Notes: generated by a model from the letters alone, not told the origin. DNA of 64,000 bases from Paenibacillus piri (GCF_004354045.1 NZ_SMRT01000001.1:124001-188000); one strand, 5' to 3'; counted from the first letter of the stretch, positions 17,133 to 27,194 are shown. Numbers and translations are program-made.

Positions 17133-17336
17133 ATGGTTATCATTACTTTGGTGTTCGCGGCGATTGCTTGCTACGAATGGAATTTTTTGCAGCGTCGCCG
17201 GCGTAAAACAAGGACCTTCTGGATCGTCGGCTGTTTCTGGGCCGCAGCCTTCCTGTATTTGATGTTGATTTATTCGCTTCAGCGCTTTCCAAGTCCGAAC
17301 CGGTTAATTGAAGCCGTGTTCACGTTCGGGAAATAA
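17133..17336 (+). CDS. Small two-helix membrane protein of the germination operon (D-subunit candidate)
   Basis: 67 residues with two hydrophobic helices (about 2-16 and 29-46) joined by a strongly basic turn QRRRRKTR. It lies 12 bp after the C gene and 31 bp before the B gene, with AAGGCGG upstream of its ATG. Many GerA-type operons encode a small two-helix D protein that modulates receptor activity; size, topology and position fit. I could not confirm homology by search. Confidence 0.7.
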   Translation: MVIITLVFAAIACYEWNFLQRRRRKTRTFWIVGCFWAAAFLYLMLIYSLQRFPSPNRLIEAVFTFGK

Positions 17337-17367
17337 ACAGCTTTACGTTCGATGAAGGGGATGACGG

Positions 17368-18456
17368 ATGATGCAGCGGATTTCTCAGCTTCAGCTAGGC
17401 CTGTTAATCATTATGTTTCATTTCTCAACGGCAACCGGGTTTTTAATGGCGCTTATTTTCTCAAAGGCCGAGTATGACGGATGGCTGGTCATTCTTTTCT
17501 CCGCTGCCGGCGGTCTGCTCATTACCTACGTTTCCGTCGCGCTGGGCAGGCAAAGGGAGAACGAATTTATCGTCCATTATGGAAAAGAACTGCTCGGCCG
17601 GTGGCTCCACATCGTGATGATGGTCGGCACGAGCTTCTTTTTTATACATCTGGCCAGCATCGTGCTGCGTCAACTGACCGATTTCCTTGTACAAATTTAT
17701 TTGCCTACGACGCCTTCATGGATGATCGCCACTCTAATGGGATTTTCTGCAGCCATCGCCGTACGTTCAGGCCTCGAAACGATTTTCCGCTGCGCCTCCG
17801 GCTTTTTTTTCATCGTTTTCGGCGTTATTGCAATCGCGCCTATGCTGGTTGGCAACGAGCTCAACGGCGACCGGGCCGCTGCGTTGTGGACGCATCTGTA
17901 TGACTGGAAATTTCTCGCCTCGTCGTACACGTTTATTCCTTGGTTTGGGGAAATGTTTTTAGTCCTGTTCATCTTCCCCAATATTGCCAATTCGCAAAAA
18001 ACGTACCGTTCGATATTGTGGTCTACGTTGTTTACGGTCGTTTTTATCGAGATGGTGTTTGTTCTGTGTCTTCTGCTGTTCGGCGCGCATTTATCGGCCC
18101 AGATGTCGTATCCGATTTTGGAGGTGGTCCGGTTCATACGAATCGGTGACTTTTTGGAAAATTTGGACCCGTTTCTGGTAGCCGTCTGGACAGCCAGCAT
18201 ATTGGTCAAAATAAGCATCCTGCTCTATATTTCCATTTTGATACCCATACAGCTGTTAGGACTTAAAGATACGAGACCGTTCACATTTACGTTCGGCGCG
18301 ATCATGATCGGACTGTCGATGCACATGGTGGGAAATATGATTGAGCTGGGCAAATTTGTCATTAAATCGTGGCCGAATTTTGCAATGCTGGTGGAGTGCC
18401 TCCCGGTTATTTATTGGATTATAGCCTTGATCAAAAAACGCCGATCGAACGCTTGA
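17368..18456 (+). CDS. Spore germination receptor B subunit (endospore germination permease)
   Basis: 362 residues, about ten membrane helices, amino-acid-permease fold. The N-terminal ISQLQLGLLIIMFHFSTATG is the family's usual first helix, where germinant-binding residues lie in characterised members. It is last in the operon, with GAAGGGG upstream of ATG 17368. B subunits bind the germinant together with the A and C subunits in the spore inner membrane. Confidence 0.94.
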   Translation: MMQRISQLQLGLLIIMFHFSTATGFLMALIFSKAEYDGWLVILFSAAGGLLITYVSVALGRQRENEFIVHYGKELLGRWLHIVMMVGTSFFFIHLASIVLRQLTDFLVQIYLPTTPSWMIATLMGFSAAIAVRSGLETIFRCASGFFFIVFGVIAIAPMLVGNELNGDRAAALWTHLYDWKFLASSYTFIPWFGEMFLVLFIFPNIANSQKTYRSILWSTLFTVVFIEMVFVLCLLLFGAHLSAQMSYPILEVVRFIRIGDFLENLDPFLVAVWTASILVKISILLYISILIPIQLLGLKDTRPFTFTFGAIMIGLSMHMVGNMIELGKFVIKSWPNFAMLVECLPVIYWIIALIKKRRSNA

Positions 18457-18592
18457 CCGGTGCCGTATCGGGCAGCTGCAGTCTCTCATGATTGTCGGAT
18501 CTGCCCTATTACGCAATGAGGATCGACAGACGGCGTACAATTTAGTACGCTAGCAATAGTAGTCCAATTATTTCCAAGACAGGAGAGGAGAA

Positions 18593-20077
18593 ATGAATAT
18601 GAACCGAATCGTCATTCATACGGACACGCCATCAGGTACGATTAACCGTAACCTGTACGGTCATTTCGCCGAGCACCTCGGTCGCTGTATATATGAGGGC
18701 ATCTGGGTCGGCGAGGATTCGCCCATTCCCAATACGAACGGAATCCGCAACGATGTCGTGAAAGCGCTTAAGCAAATCCGGATTCCGGTCCTGCGCTGGC
18801 CCGGCGGCTGCTTTGCCGACGAGTATCATTGGAAGGACGGCATCGGTCCCCGCGAATCGCGGAAGCGGATGGTCAATACGCATTGGGGCGGAGTCGTCGA
18901 AAATAATCACTTCGGCACGCATGAGTTTATGCTGCTGTGCAGCCTGCTCGAGTGCGAGCCGTATATTTGCGGCAATGTGGGAAGCGGTACCGTGCAGGAG
19001 ATGCAGGAATGGGTCGAATATATGACGTTCGACGGCGAGTCGCCTATGGCGGATTGGCGCAAAAAGAACGGCCGGGAGGAGCCTTGGGCGCTTGCCTATT
19101 TTGGCGTAGGCAATGAGAATTGGGGCTGCGGCGGCAATATGCGGCCGGAATATTACGCCGACCTGTACCGGCGGTATCAAACATATGTGCGCAATTTCGG
19201 CAAAAACCGGATTTACCGGATTGCCTGCGGGCCCAACGTCGACGATTACAATTGGACGGAAGTGCTGATGCGTGAAGCGGCGCGGCATATGGACGGGCTA
19301 AGCATGCATTATTACACCGTTGCGGGAACGTGGAAGGAGAAAGGCTCTGCCACCGATTTCACGGAGCGGGAATGGTTCGCGACGATGCAGAAGGCGCTTG
19401 TGATGGACGAGCTGATCCGCAAGCATTCGATGATTATGGACCGCTATGACCCGGACAAAAGAATCGGGCTTATCGTGGATGAATGGGGAACGTGGCATGA
19501 TCCCGAGCCGGGAACGAATCCCGGATTTTTATACCAGCAGAACACGCTGCGGGATGCGCTGGCGGCAGGGGTGACCTTAAACATTTTTCATGACCACTGC
19601 GATCGTGTAACCATGGCCAATATCGCCCAAACCGTCAACGTCCTGCAGGCGATGATCTTGACGGAAGGGGAGCGGATGATCGTCACACCGACGTATCACG
19701 TGTTCGATATGTACAAGGTTCACCACGATGCGGAGCGGCTGCCCGTTCATGCGGATTGCGGCGTTTATGAGTGGAACGGAGAGAGTGTACGGCAGGTGAG
19801 CGTGTCGGCATCGAAAAACCGCGAAGGCCGGATTCACGTCAGCCTGTGCAATTTGGATCACCGCAGCGAAGCGCGCCTGCAGCTGCGTCTGCACGGGGTC
19901 GACGGACAGCCGGCGCTAGCCGGAACGATGCTTACCGCTGACGAACCGAACGCGCATAATACGTTCGACCGAGCCGAAGCGGTACGCCCGGTCGAATTCC
20001 GCGGCGCCGCCTGGCGCAGCGGAGAGCTGGAAGCGGTGCTGCCACCCAAGTCCGTTGTGGTGCTGGCCATCGGGTAA
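18593..20077 (+). CDS. abfA: Alpha-L-arabinofuranosidase, GH51
   Basis: 494 residues, no signal peptide, so intracellular. The (beta/alpha)8 domain begins with the conserved [20 protein letters not shown]. The acid/base Glu is in [10 protein letters not shown] (about 174) and the nucleophile Glu in [11 protein letters not shown] (about 295); a C-terminal beta domain follows. It removes terminal arabinofuranose from arabino-oligosaccharides brought in by an importer. GGAGAGGAG precedes ATG 18593 (a second ATG is at 18599). The sugar ABC transporter and the two-component system downstream are the probable import and sensing partners, although a terminator lies between. Confidence 0.94.
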   Translation: MNMNRIVIHTDTPSGTINRNLYGHFAEHLGRCIYEGIWVGEDSPIPNTNGIRNDVVKALKQIRIPVLRWPGGCFADEYHWKDGIGPRESRKRMVNTHWGGVVENNHFGTHEFMLLCSLLECEPYICGNVGSGTVQEMQEWVEYMTFDGESPMADWRKKNGREEPWALAYFGVGNENWGCGGNMRPEYYADLYRRYQTYVRNFGKNRIYRIACGPNVDDYNWTEVLMREAARHMDGLSMHYYTVAGTWKEKGSATDFTEREWFATMQKALVMDELIRKHSMIMDRYDPDKRIGLIVDEWGTWHDPEPGTNPGFLYQQNTLRDALAAGVTLNIFHDHCDRVTMANIAQTVNVLQAMILTEGERMIVTPTYHVFDMYKVHHDAERLPVHADCGVYEWNGESVRQVSVSASKNREGRIHVSLCNLDHRSEARLQLRLHGVDGQPALAGTMLTADEPNAHNTFDRAEAVRPVEFRGAAWRSGELEAVLPPKSVVVLAIG

Positions 20078-20270
20078 AGAGCCGGCCGGGTGCGCGGACG
20101 GCGGCTCCGGCCGCACGCAGCGCCGTTCAACCAGGAAGGGCGGCTCCGTTCCGATTGCAAAGGCGGGCAAGACGCCGGGCGCGGGCCGGGTATGTTTCGC
20201 GGCGATACGCCCTTCGAGCTGATGGAATGCGTGGTTGGATCATTTTATTTGAATCGCTTACGTTTCAAGG

Positions 20271-20297
20271 CAGTGCGGCCGATGGCCGCGCTGTTTT
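20271..20297 (+). terminator. Intrinsic terminator after the arabinofuranosidase gene
   Basis: CAG-GCGGCC / GGCCGC-CTG stem with a GAT loop and one mismatch, followed by TTTTT. Confidence 0.7.
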
Positions 20298-20372
20298 TCG
20301 TTTGCTGTTTGGAGTATAAGCTTTTAACGGACAAGCCGGAGAGATACGGCGCCGGACCGTAAACCGGACTCC

Positions 20373-20403
20373 AATAGTTAAAAAAGAGTAGGGAATAGTT
20401 AAA
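20373..20403 (+). promoter_or_regulatory. Paired direct repeats upstream of the sugar-binding protein gene
   Basis: AATAGTTAAA occurs exactly at 20373-20382 and 20394-20403, 21 bp apart, so both lie on the same face of the helix. A weak -10, TATATC, lies at 20411-20416. This arrangement fits an activator of the AraC/YesN type, such as the response regulator at 25572-27194. Confidence 0.5.
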
Positions 20404-20482
20404 TGTTTTCTATATCAACTTGGATTTCGACGCACTATCATGAAAGGGAGGGAGCAAAACAAGAGAGGGGTTAACCGATAAA

Positions 20483-21817
20483 ATGAAAACGTTTAAAAAA
20501 GGCATGATCGCCTGTGCGGCCTCCGCGCTGCTATTGACTACGGCATGCGGCGGTGGTGCGTCCGGACAAGCCGGGGGCAAGGAAGCCGGCAAGACGGCCA
20601 AGCCTTTCGAGGGTAAAAAAATTACCGTGTTCGTCCAGAGCCATCCTTGGACCGATACGATCAAGGGCGCTTTGCCCGAATTTGAAGCCGCGACGGGGAT
20701 GAAGGTCGATATTCAGGGCTTTTCGGATACCCAGCTGCAGCAGAAGCTTGCCGTGCAGTTTACTTCCGCCTCCGAATCGCCGGACGTGTTTATGTTCCGT
20801 CCGTATATGGACAAAATTTTATACGCCAAAAACGGCTGGACGACTCCTTTGGACGATTACGTGAAAAAAGATCCGAATTACGACTTCAACGATTTCGTGA
20901 AATCGGCGGTCGATGAAAATATGGCCAACAACAAATTGATGGGGATTCCGATTTTCTCGGATCAATTCGTGATGTATTACCGCAAGGACATTTTGGAGAA
21001 AAAAGGGATTTCCGTTCCCAAGACGCTCGACGAATTGAAGGAAGCCGCCAAAAAGGTACACGATCCGGCCAACGATCTGAACGGCTTCGTCGCCAGAGGC
21101 GAGCGCAATGCGCTGGTCGTAGGGGTGTCCTCCTATTTGTTTGCCGAGGGCGGCGACTTCATGAAGGGCGACTTCACGACGGGGGCGACAGCTGCGGTCA
21201 ATACGCCGGAGGCGATCAGCGGCTTTCAAATTTATGCCGATCTGCTTAAAAATTACGCCCCGCAGGGTGTACTGAACATGGCGTGGCCGCAGGCTGCCGG
21301 CATTTTCGCGCAGGGTAAGGCGGCATTTTATACCGAGGTCGCATCCGTATACCAGAACGTGACCGATCCGAAAAAATCGCTCATCAGCGATAAAGTCGGC
21401 TTTGCGATGTTTCCCGCCGGCAAGAACGGCATGAAGCCGTTCAACGTTGCGGCGTGGTCGCTCGGCATTAACTCCAAGACGCCGAACAAGGATGCGTCCT
21501 GGGCCTTTATCCAATGGGCGACGAACAAGGAAAATGTGCTTAAGGTGCAAAGAAACGGCGTTCCGGGCACACGAAGCTCCGTATGGGAGAAGAAAGAGGG
21601 CACGGAAACGTATCCGCAGGATTTGGCGGCAACGATTAAAGAAACGATGAAAATCGGCATCGGCCATAACGTGCCTCAGCTGATCAGCGTCGGCGAAGCC
21701 CGCGACACGGTCGGAAGCATCGTCGTCAAGGCCGTGCTGGGCGAAGATATCAAAGCGGCCGCAGACAAGGCGAACGCCGAGCTGCAGGCGATCATCGATA
21801 AAGATAAAACGAAGTGA
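20483..21817 (+). CDS. Sugar ABC transporter, substrate-binding lipoprotein
   Basis: 444 residues. Signal peptide with lipobox LLTTAC (Cys about residue 22), a short linker, then a periplasmic-binding fold of the solute-binding family 1 (start KKITVFVQSHPWTD). It captures a sugar outside the cell and delivers it to the two permeases downstream. No ATPase gene is nearby, so a shared MsmK-like ATPase is likely. Its stop codon (21815-21817) lies inside a copy of the 97-bp repeat. The GH51 gene upstream suggests arabinose-containing oligosaccharides as substrate; this is inference from context. Confidence 0.9.
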   Translation: MKTFKKGMIACAASALLLTTACGGGASGQAGGKEAGKTAKPFEGKKITVFVQSHPWTDTIKGALPEFEAATGMKVDIQGFSDTQLQQKLAVQFTSASESPDVFMFRPYMDKILYAKNGWTTPLDDYVKKDPNYDFNDFVKSAVDENMANNKLMGIPIFSDQFVMYYRKDILEKKGISVPKTLDELKEAAKKVHDPANDLNGFVARGERNALVVGVSSYLFAEGGDFMKGDFTTGATAAVNTPEAISGFQIYADLLKNYAPQGVLNMAWPQAAGIFAQGKAAFYTEVASVYQNVTDPKKSLISDKVGFAMFPAGKNGMKPFNVAAWSLGINSKTPNKDASWAFIQWATNKENVLKVQRNGVPGTRSSVWEKKEGTETYPQDLAATIKETMKIGIGHNVPQLISVGEARDTVGSIVVKAVLGEDIKAAADKANAELQAIIDKDKTK

Positions 21818-21909
21818 ACTCGTTCAGCTTTGCTGAACATCGGGGATTCAGATGGGGACTCTACCCCACCTGATTCAAGGCCCACCTTAGAGCTGGGGGT
21901 CTTAACCCG
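21813..21909 (+). repeat. 97-bp three-hairpin dispersed repeat, copy 1
   Basis: Differs from the copy at 29244-29340 at only four positions. Hairpin 1 is GTTCAGC-TTT-GCTGAAC; hairpin 2 is TCAG/CTGA with GGGG/CCCC; hairpin 3 is a CCACCT stem, damaged by one substitution here. The layout resembles the right end and omega-RNA region of IS200/IS605-family elements. No transposase or TnpB gene is next to it. Confidence 0.75.
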
Positions 21910-21996
21910 AAGCGCAAAGGGCGGTGCTCCGAAGCATAGACGGACCGGCCATACCGGACACAAGCTTATCGGACGAAACGGACAATCGAAAGCGGT

Positions 21997-22021
21997 CAGG
22001 CCGAAGCTCGCCTTCGGCCTG
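21997..22021. other. Intercistronic hairpin between binding protein and permease genes
   Basis: Perfect 10-bp stem CAGGCCGAAG / CTTCGGCCTG, followed by CTTATTTT. Such hairpins often lower expression of the permeases relative to the binding protein by partial termination or by stabilising the upstream message. Confidence 0.6.
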
Positions 22022-22043
22022 CTTATTTTAAAGGAGTGACCTC

Positions 22044-22925
22044 ATGATTTTTGCATGGATGGATCGACATCTCAAATGGATTTTCACATTGCCCGCCGTC
22101 ATCTTTATCGTGGTCATGGTAGCTTTCCCGATCGCGTATACGGTAAGAATCAGCTTGTATGAATGGAGCATGTCGGTAACGACGCCGCCCCGGTGGGTCG
22201 GTCTCGACAATTATACCCATCTGCTCGCCGACGGGCGGTTCTGGTCATCCGTAGGGCGGACCTTCTATCATACCGGCGCGAGCATTGTCATCGAAACGGT
22301 GCTGGGCGTCTTGATCGCCGTCCTGCTCTCGCGCAAATTTAAAGGCCAAAAATGGGCGAAGACGCTGCTGATGATGCCCATGGTCGCGACGCCTGTATCG
22401 ATCGCCCTCGTGTGGCTGTTAATCTACGAACCGTCCATCGGGGTGGCGAACCAGTTTTTAAAGCTGGCAGGCCTCAAGCCGCTTGCCTGGCTCGGCTCCG
22501 TCGACCTGGTGCTGCCGTCGCTGATTCTCATCGATGTGTGGGAGTGGACGCCGATGATTATTTTGATCGTTGTAGCGGGCTTGACGACACTGCCGGCTGA
22601 TCCGTACGAATCGGCCAGCGTCGACGGCGCCAGCCCGATGCAAAAGTTTTTCCACATTACGCTGCCGCTGCTGACGCCGACCATTATTACGGCGGTCATT
22701 TTGCGGCTGGTCGATTTGTTGAAAACATTCGATACGATTTATGCGACCACCCAGGGCGGGCCCGATTACGCCTCGGAAACGTTAAACCTGATGATTTTTA
22801 CCGAAGCTTTTCATTATTTTAAATTCGGCTCGGCGTCGGCGCTGATGATTTTGTTTTTTCTGATCATTATGACCGTTATTTTGGCATTTATCGCTCTGAA
22901 GAAAAGGTTAGGTGGATTGCATTGA
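22044..22925 (+). CDS. Sugar ABC transporter permease 1 (MalF-like)
   Basis: 293 residues, six predicted membrane helices. The EAA loop that contacts the ATPase is visible (ADPYESASVDGASPMQKFFHI, about 190-210). AAAGGAGTGA precedes ATG 22044. It overlaps the second permease by 4 bp. Confidence 0.93.
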   Translation: MIFAWMDRHLKWIFTLPAVIFIVVMVAFPIAYTVRISLYEWSMSVTTPPRWVGLDNYTHLLADGRFWSSVGRTFYHTGASIVIETVLGVLIAVLLSRKFKGQKWAKTLLMMPMVATPVSIALVWLLIYEPSIGVANQFLKLAGLKPLAWLGSVDLVLPSLILIDVWEWTPMIILIVVAGLTTLPADPYESASVDGASPMQKFFHITLPLLTPTIITAVILRLVDLLKTFDTIYATTQGGPDYASETLNLMIFTEAFHYFKFGSASALMILFFLIIMTVILAFIALKKRLGGLH

Positions 22926-23749
22926 ATACCGCGACGAAAACTCATATCGGATTGCGAATGTATTATGCCATGTTAACGCTTCTCCTGATCGCGGTTTTTT
23001 CGATTCCTTTTTTGTGGATGCTTTCCGCGTCGTTCAAAACGCAGGTCGAAATTCTCGCCTCCAACCGATGGCTGGCCTTCAGCGCCGGGTTCGACAACTA
23101 TTTGATGGTATTCCGCGATTATAATTTTCTCGGTTTTATCCAGAACAGTCTTATCGTCGCCATTGCGTCGACGCTTGGAGCGCTCGCATTGGGTCTTCCG
23201 GCTGCTTACGCGATCGCAAGGCACCGGATGAACTATTTTTCGCTGACGATTTTGACCGCCAAAATATTGCCGGGGATCACTTACCTGGTGCCGTGGTACA
23301 TTTTGTTCAACAAGCTTCATCTGGTTGATACGTATGCCGCTTTGGTCCTGAGCCATATGGTAATCGGGCTGCCTTTTATTATGTGGGTCATGATTCCGTT
23401 CTTCGAATCGTTTCCTGCCGAGGTGGAGGAGTCTTCGTGGATGGACGGCTGTTCCAAAATCGGTACGTTCGCACGGATCGTGCTGCCGGTATCGGCCCCG
23501 GGGATTGTGACCTCGTCGCTACTGGCATTCATTTTCTCATGGAACAATTTCATGTTCTCGCTTATTTTATCCGGGGAAAAAACAAAGCCGCTGCCGCTGG
23601 CCGTATTTAATTTTATCTCCGGCACTTCGATCGAATGGGGAGCGCTGATGGCGGCGGCCTGCATTATTACTTTGCCGGTGTTAATCATCTCGCTAACGAT
23701 GCAGAAATATATCGTCAGCGGCTTGTCGGCAGGAGCCGTCAAAGGCTAG
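22922..23749 (+). CDS. Sugar ABC transporter permease 2 (MalG-like)
   Basis: 275 residues, six predicted membrane helices, EAA loop VEESSWMDGCSKIGTFARI (about 162-180). Start is TTG 22922, supported by AGGTGG six bases upstream and by the 4-bp overlap with permease 1. It ends in the family's usual AVKG. Confidence 0.92.
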   Translation: MNTATKTHIGLRMYYAMLTLLLIAVFSIPFLWMLSASFKTQVEILASNRWLAFSAGFDNYLMVFRDYNFLGFIQNSLIVAIASTLGALALGLPAAYAIARHRMNYFSLTILTAKILPGITYLVPWYILFNKLHLVDTYAALVLSHMVIGLPFIMWVMIPFFESFPAEVEESSWMDGCSKIGTFARIVLPVSAPGIVTSSLLAFIFSWNNFMFSLILSGEKTKPLPLAVFNFISGTSIEWGALMAAACIITLPVLIISLTMQKYIVSGLSAGAVKG

Positions 23750-23833
23750 GAAGGCCAGCCTGCATCGTCCGTTTCCCCGGCAACCGTTTTACGGTATAGT
23801 AGGTTAGGTAGTTTGCGTCGGGGGAGAGACATC

Positions 23834-25579
23834 ATGCCGTATCGCTGGACCACGTACAAAAAAATTATTTTGCTTATTTTGCTGCTGCTCATACCGGCGG
23901 TCATTTTATACAGTTATTCGCATGTCACTTCGGTCACGGTTATTGAGAAGGAAATTCAGGAGGCGAGCCTGAAGCGGCTGTTCATCCTGTCCTCGCAAAT
24001 GGACAATACGATGCAGCAGCTGTCGATCTTGTCCATCATCGTCAGCAAAGATCCGGCGATTAAACAGCTGAACGATTCCGGGGCGGATCAGCTGGATGCG
24101 ATCAAGCAGTTGGAGCTGCAGGAGTCGCTTGTCCGGAAATTGGGCTTGCTGAGCGCGACAAGCAGCTGGATGAACGGGATCTCGATCTATTTGCCCCAGC
24201 TCAGGCAGGCATATTCCAACGATTACTCCGGCGTCTACGATCCGGATTATTTGCAGACCCATATGACAACGAGCTGGAACTATTACCCCGCCAATACGGG
24301 AGAGTCGTATTTTTCCAAATTTGTGCTGAGTCCGCTCATTTCCTATACAAACCCGTTGGATGCCGAATCGTTAATCGAGGTCCGGTTTTCCAAGCAAAAT
24401 ATCGTTACCCTGTTGTCCGATTTCAAAAACGAAAACAAGGGCGAACCGTTTCTGTACAAAGCCGGATCCGAGGCGCTGACGAGTGTCGGGGCGGATGCGG
24501 ACATGGTAAGGCGGATCGCGGCCCATCTGGACGGACAGGCCTTAGGGCCGGACGGACATCTGCTGCTGAAGCTGAACGGCGAAGAATACATCGTCAATTA
24601 TTTGCGTAATAACAGCTTGAACTGGTATTTGGTCGATTATATGCCGCTTCATCAAATTTTGTATCCGATCTTCCAGACGAGAAATATGTTTTATTTCGCC
24701 ATGGGCTTGCTGCTCGCTTTGAGCGCCGTCGTCGCCTTTTTTCTGTACAAGCAGGTGCAGGCGCCGATCCGCATGCTGCTGCAGGGCGTGCAGGGCATTC
24801 AGCGCGGGAAATATTCGTACCGGCTCAACTACAAGCCGAGAAACGAGTTCGAATTTTTATTTTACCGGTTTAACGAGATGGCGGCCGAAATTCAACGTCT
24901 GATCGAGACGGTATACATGGAAAATATCCGGTTTCGCGAGGTTAAGCTGAAGCAGCTTCAATCGCAGATCAACCCGCATTTTTTATATAACAGCCTGTTT
25001 TTCGTCAAAAATATGATCGCGATTAACGACAAGTCGTCCGCGACGGCGATGGTGCTGAATCTGGCGCAATATTACCGCTATATCACGAAGCTGGAGAGCA
25101 CCTTGACGACGCTCAAGGAAGAAATAAAGGTCGTTCAGAGCTATCTGGACATTCAAAATTTGCGCATGGAACGGTTTCATTATGAAATCGACATTCCCGA
25201 AGCAATGCTGGACAGTCAAATCCCACGGCTGCTGATCCAGCCGATTGTCGAAAATGCGATTATCCACGGGATCGGCGGCATTGAAGGCTACGGAATTATT
25301 GCCATTGCAGGCATAGAGACGGATGCCGACTACAGAATCATGATTGACGATAACGGGAACGGGATTTCGGAGGAGCAGGTCAAAGAGCTGCGGGAGCGTA
25401 TTTCCCGCCCGTTGGACGGCGAGTCCGGCTGCGGGCTGTGGAACGTGCATCAGCGTCTGCTGTATCAATTCAACAGACAGGAAGGGCTGCAGTTTTACGC
25501 CTCCCCTCTGGGAGGGCTGCGGGTCGTCCTTTCCTGGGGTAAATCAGTCGATGGGGACGGAGGGAACGACAATGTATAA
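23834..25579 (+). CDS. Sensor histidine kinase, YesM type
   Basis: 581 residues. One N-terminal helix (about 8-30), an extracellular sensor region (to about 290), a second helix, a HAMP-like segment (ending YKPRNEFEFLFYRFNEMAAEI), the His_kinase domain with the phosphorylated His in QINPHFLYNSLFFVKN (about 381), and an HATPase_c domain (QPIVENAIIHGIGG, then DDNGNGIS). GGGGGAGAG at 23820 selects ATG 23834; an in-frame TTG at 23813 is an unlikely start. It overlaps the response regulator gene by 8 bp, so the two form one system that presumably senses the sugar carried by the adjacent transporter. Confidence 0.93.
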   Translation: MPYRWTTYKKIILLILLLLIPAVILYSYSHVTSVTVIEKEIQEASLKRLFILSSQMDNTMQQLSILSIIVSKDPAIKQLNDSGADQLDAIKQLELQESLVRKLGLLSATSSWMNGISIYLPQLRQAYSNDYSGVYDPDYLQTHMTTSWNYYPANTGESYFSKFVLSPLISYTNPLDAESLIEVRFSKQNIVTLLSDFKNENKGEPFLYKAGSEALTSVGADADMVRRIAAHLDGQALGPDGHLLLKLNGEEYIVNYLRNNSLNWYLVDYMPLHQILYPIFQTRNMFYFAMGLLLALSAVVAFFLYKQVQAPIRMLLQGVQGIQRGKYSYRLNYKPRNEFEFLFYRFNEMAAEIQRLIETVYMENIRFREVKLKQLQSQINPHFLYNSLFFVKNMIAINDKSSATAMVLNLAQYYRYITKLESTLTTLKEEIKVVQSYLDIQNLRMERFHYEIDIPEAMLDSQIPRLLIQPIVENAIIHGIGGIEGYGIIAIAGIETDADYRIMIDDNGNGISEEQVKELRERISRPLDGESGCGLWNVHQRLLYQFNRQEGLQFYASPLGGLRVVLSWGKSVDGDGGNDNV

Positions 25580-27194
25580 TCTATTGCTGGTCGATGATGA
25601 AAGCAGCGTTGTCGAAACGTTGGCCGTCACGATTCCATGGGCGGATATCGGCATCGGAACGGTGCACAAAGCGTTTTCCGCCAAAGAAGCGATCGATATG
25701 ATGACGATGCATGAGGTGGATATCGTAATCACCGATATCCATATGCCGGTGGCGAGCGGACTGGATCTGGTCGCGACCGTCCAGGAACGGTGGAAACGGA
25801 CCAAATGCATCCTGCTGTCAGGCCATGCGGAATTCGAATACGCGCAAATCGGCATCCAGAACCATATCAGCGGTTATTTGCTGAAGCCGGTCAGCGATGA
25901 AGAGCTGATGGTCTGCGTGCAGGAGGTCGTCGGGCAAATCGAGCAGGAGAGTTCAAGGAATGATGCATACGAGCGTGCGATGAAGGTGCTGCGTGACCAT
26001 CTTCCCCGGCTCAAGGGAGAGCTTCTTCACGATCTGCTGCAAGGAAAACGGTTGTCTCCGGATAAGCTGCAGGAAAAAATCAATCTGCTGGAGGTGCCGG
26101 TCACTTGCGGCGACGACATTTTAATGGCGCTTGTCCGCTACAAAGAAGATTTCACCGACTATAATCCGTTCGAAATGTCGTTAATGGAGTTTGCCATCGG
26201 CAATCTGGCGACGGAAACGTTCGAAAGCCATTTCCAGGTATGGCAGTGCATAGACGTCCACGATTATCTCGTTCTGGCGCTAATTCCGAAGCGGGGCGAG
26301 CTGCCGGAGCCGCGCGAGCTATTGGTGGCAAAGCTGGTCAATCAGTTCCAACTGAATGTGCAGCAATTTTTGAAAAAGCGGATATCGGTGCTGGTCGGTC
26401 AATGGGGCGTATTCCCGGATTCGATGACCGGCATGTACAACAACCTGCTGCTCGTATTCCGGAGACGGTTCGGTACCGAGCGGGATCTTCCGGTCTATAC
26501 GATGGACACGTCCGATACGGTCGATATTCATATGCTGAACCGGCTTTACGAACCGCCGACGCTGATGCATCTGATGGAGGCCGGACATTGGGAGGCCGTC
26601 GAGAAAAAGCTGGAGGCGGCGCTGGAGGAGCTGGAGCTGTATTGGGCCGAGTCGAATGAGCATATAACCGAGGCGTTCTTTTTTATATTCTCCTCCTTCT
26701 CGTTTATTGCCCACAAGAACGGGAAAAAGCTGTCCGATCTGATCGATGAGGATTACGTGAAGGGAAAAGAGCTGATCCCGTCCAACACGGTCAAGCATTT
26801 GCGGGAATGGGTGCGCAATGTGTTCGACAAGTTCCGGGTTAACGCGCTGCAGGAGTCGCGGACGGCCCGCGCGGGCATCGTGATGCAGGCGCAGAAGTAT
26901 ATGCTGGCCCATTTGTCGCAAAACATTTCGCTTCAGGAAATATCCGATCATTTGCGGCTGCATCCGGCGTATTTATCGCGCGTTTACAAGCTGGAAACCG
27001 GCGAGAATATAAGTGAATATATGACCCGGCTCAAGCTGGAAAAGTCGGTTCAGCTGCTGACGCTCAGCACGATGAAAATATATGAGATTTCGCTTGAAAT
27101 CGGCTATCAAAATCCGAATTATTTCAACAAAGTGTTTAAAAAGCATTTCGGGCTTACGCCGCAAGAATACCGGACCTCCAAAGCGCTGTCTTGA
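25572..27194 (+). CDS. Response regulator with AraC-type DNA-binding domain, YesN type
   Basis: 540 residues. N-terminal receiver domain (LLLVDDESSVVE; phosphoacceptor Asp about 54 in VITDIHMP; Lys in LLKPVSD), a long middle region, and a C-terminal AraC double helix-turn-helix (about 435-538: SLQEISDHLRLHPAYLSRVYK and MKIYEISLEIGYQNPNYFNKV). Start ATG 25572 follows GGAGGG and overlaps the kinase gene by 8 bp. It probably activates the upstream ABC operon, for which the AATAGTTAAA repeats at 20373-20403 are candidate sites. Confidence 0.95.
   Translation: MYNLLLVDDESSVVETLAVTIPWADIGIGTVHKAFSAKEAIDMMTMHEVDIVITDIHMPVASGLDLVATVQERWKRTKCILLSGHAEFEYAQIGIQNHISGYLLKPVSDEELMVCVQEVVGQIEQESSRNDAYERAMKVLRDHLPRLKGELLHDLLQGKRLSPDKLQEKINLLEVPVTCGDDILMALVRYKEDFTDYNPFEMSLMEFAIGNLATETFESHFQVWQCIDVHDYLVLALIPKRGELPEPRELLVAKLVNQFQLNVQQFLKKRISVLVGQWGVFPDSMTGMYNNLLLVFRRRFGTERDLPVYTMDTSDTVDIHMLNRLYEPPTLMHLMEAGHWEAVEKKLEAALEELELYWAESNEHITEAFFFIFSSFSFIAHKNGKKLSDLIDEDYVKGKELIPSNTVKHLREWVRNVFDKFRVNALQESRTARAGIVMQAQKYMLAHLSQNISLQEISDHLRLHPAYLSRVYKLETGENISEYMTRLKLEKSVQLLTLSTMKIYEISLEIGYQNPNYFNKVFKKHFGLTPQEYRTSKALS

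Larger units (their letters stand above)
20078..20482. other. Intergenic region upstream of the sugar ABC operon
   Basis: GC-rich in its first half, with the terminator at 20271. The second half has two exact AATAGTTAAA direct repeats. No gene was seen; the 90-codon frame at 20090-20362 runs over the terminator. Confidence 0.5.

Noticed and set aside
21813-21909. Simple terminator after the sugar-binding protein gene
   Set aside because: The three-hairpin unit recurs almost identically at 29244-29340 in an unrelated place, so it is better seen as a dispersed repeat.
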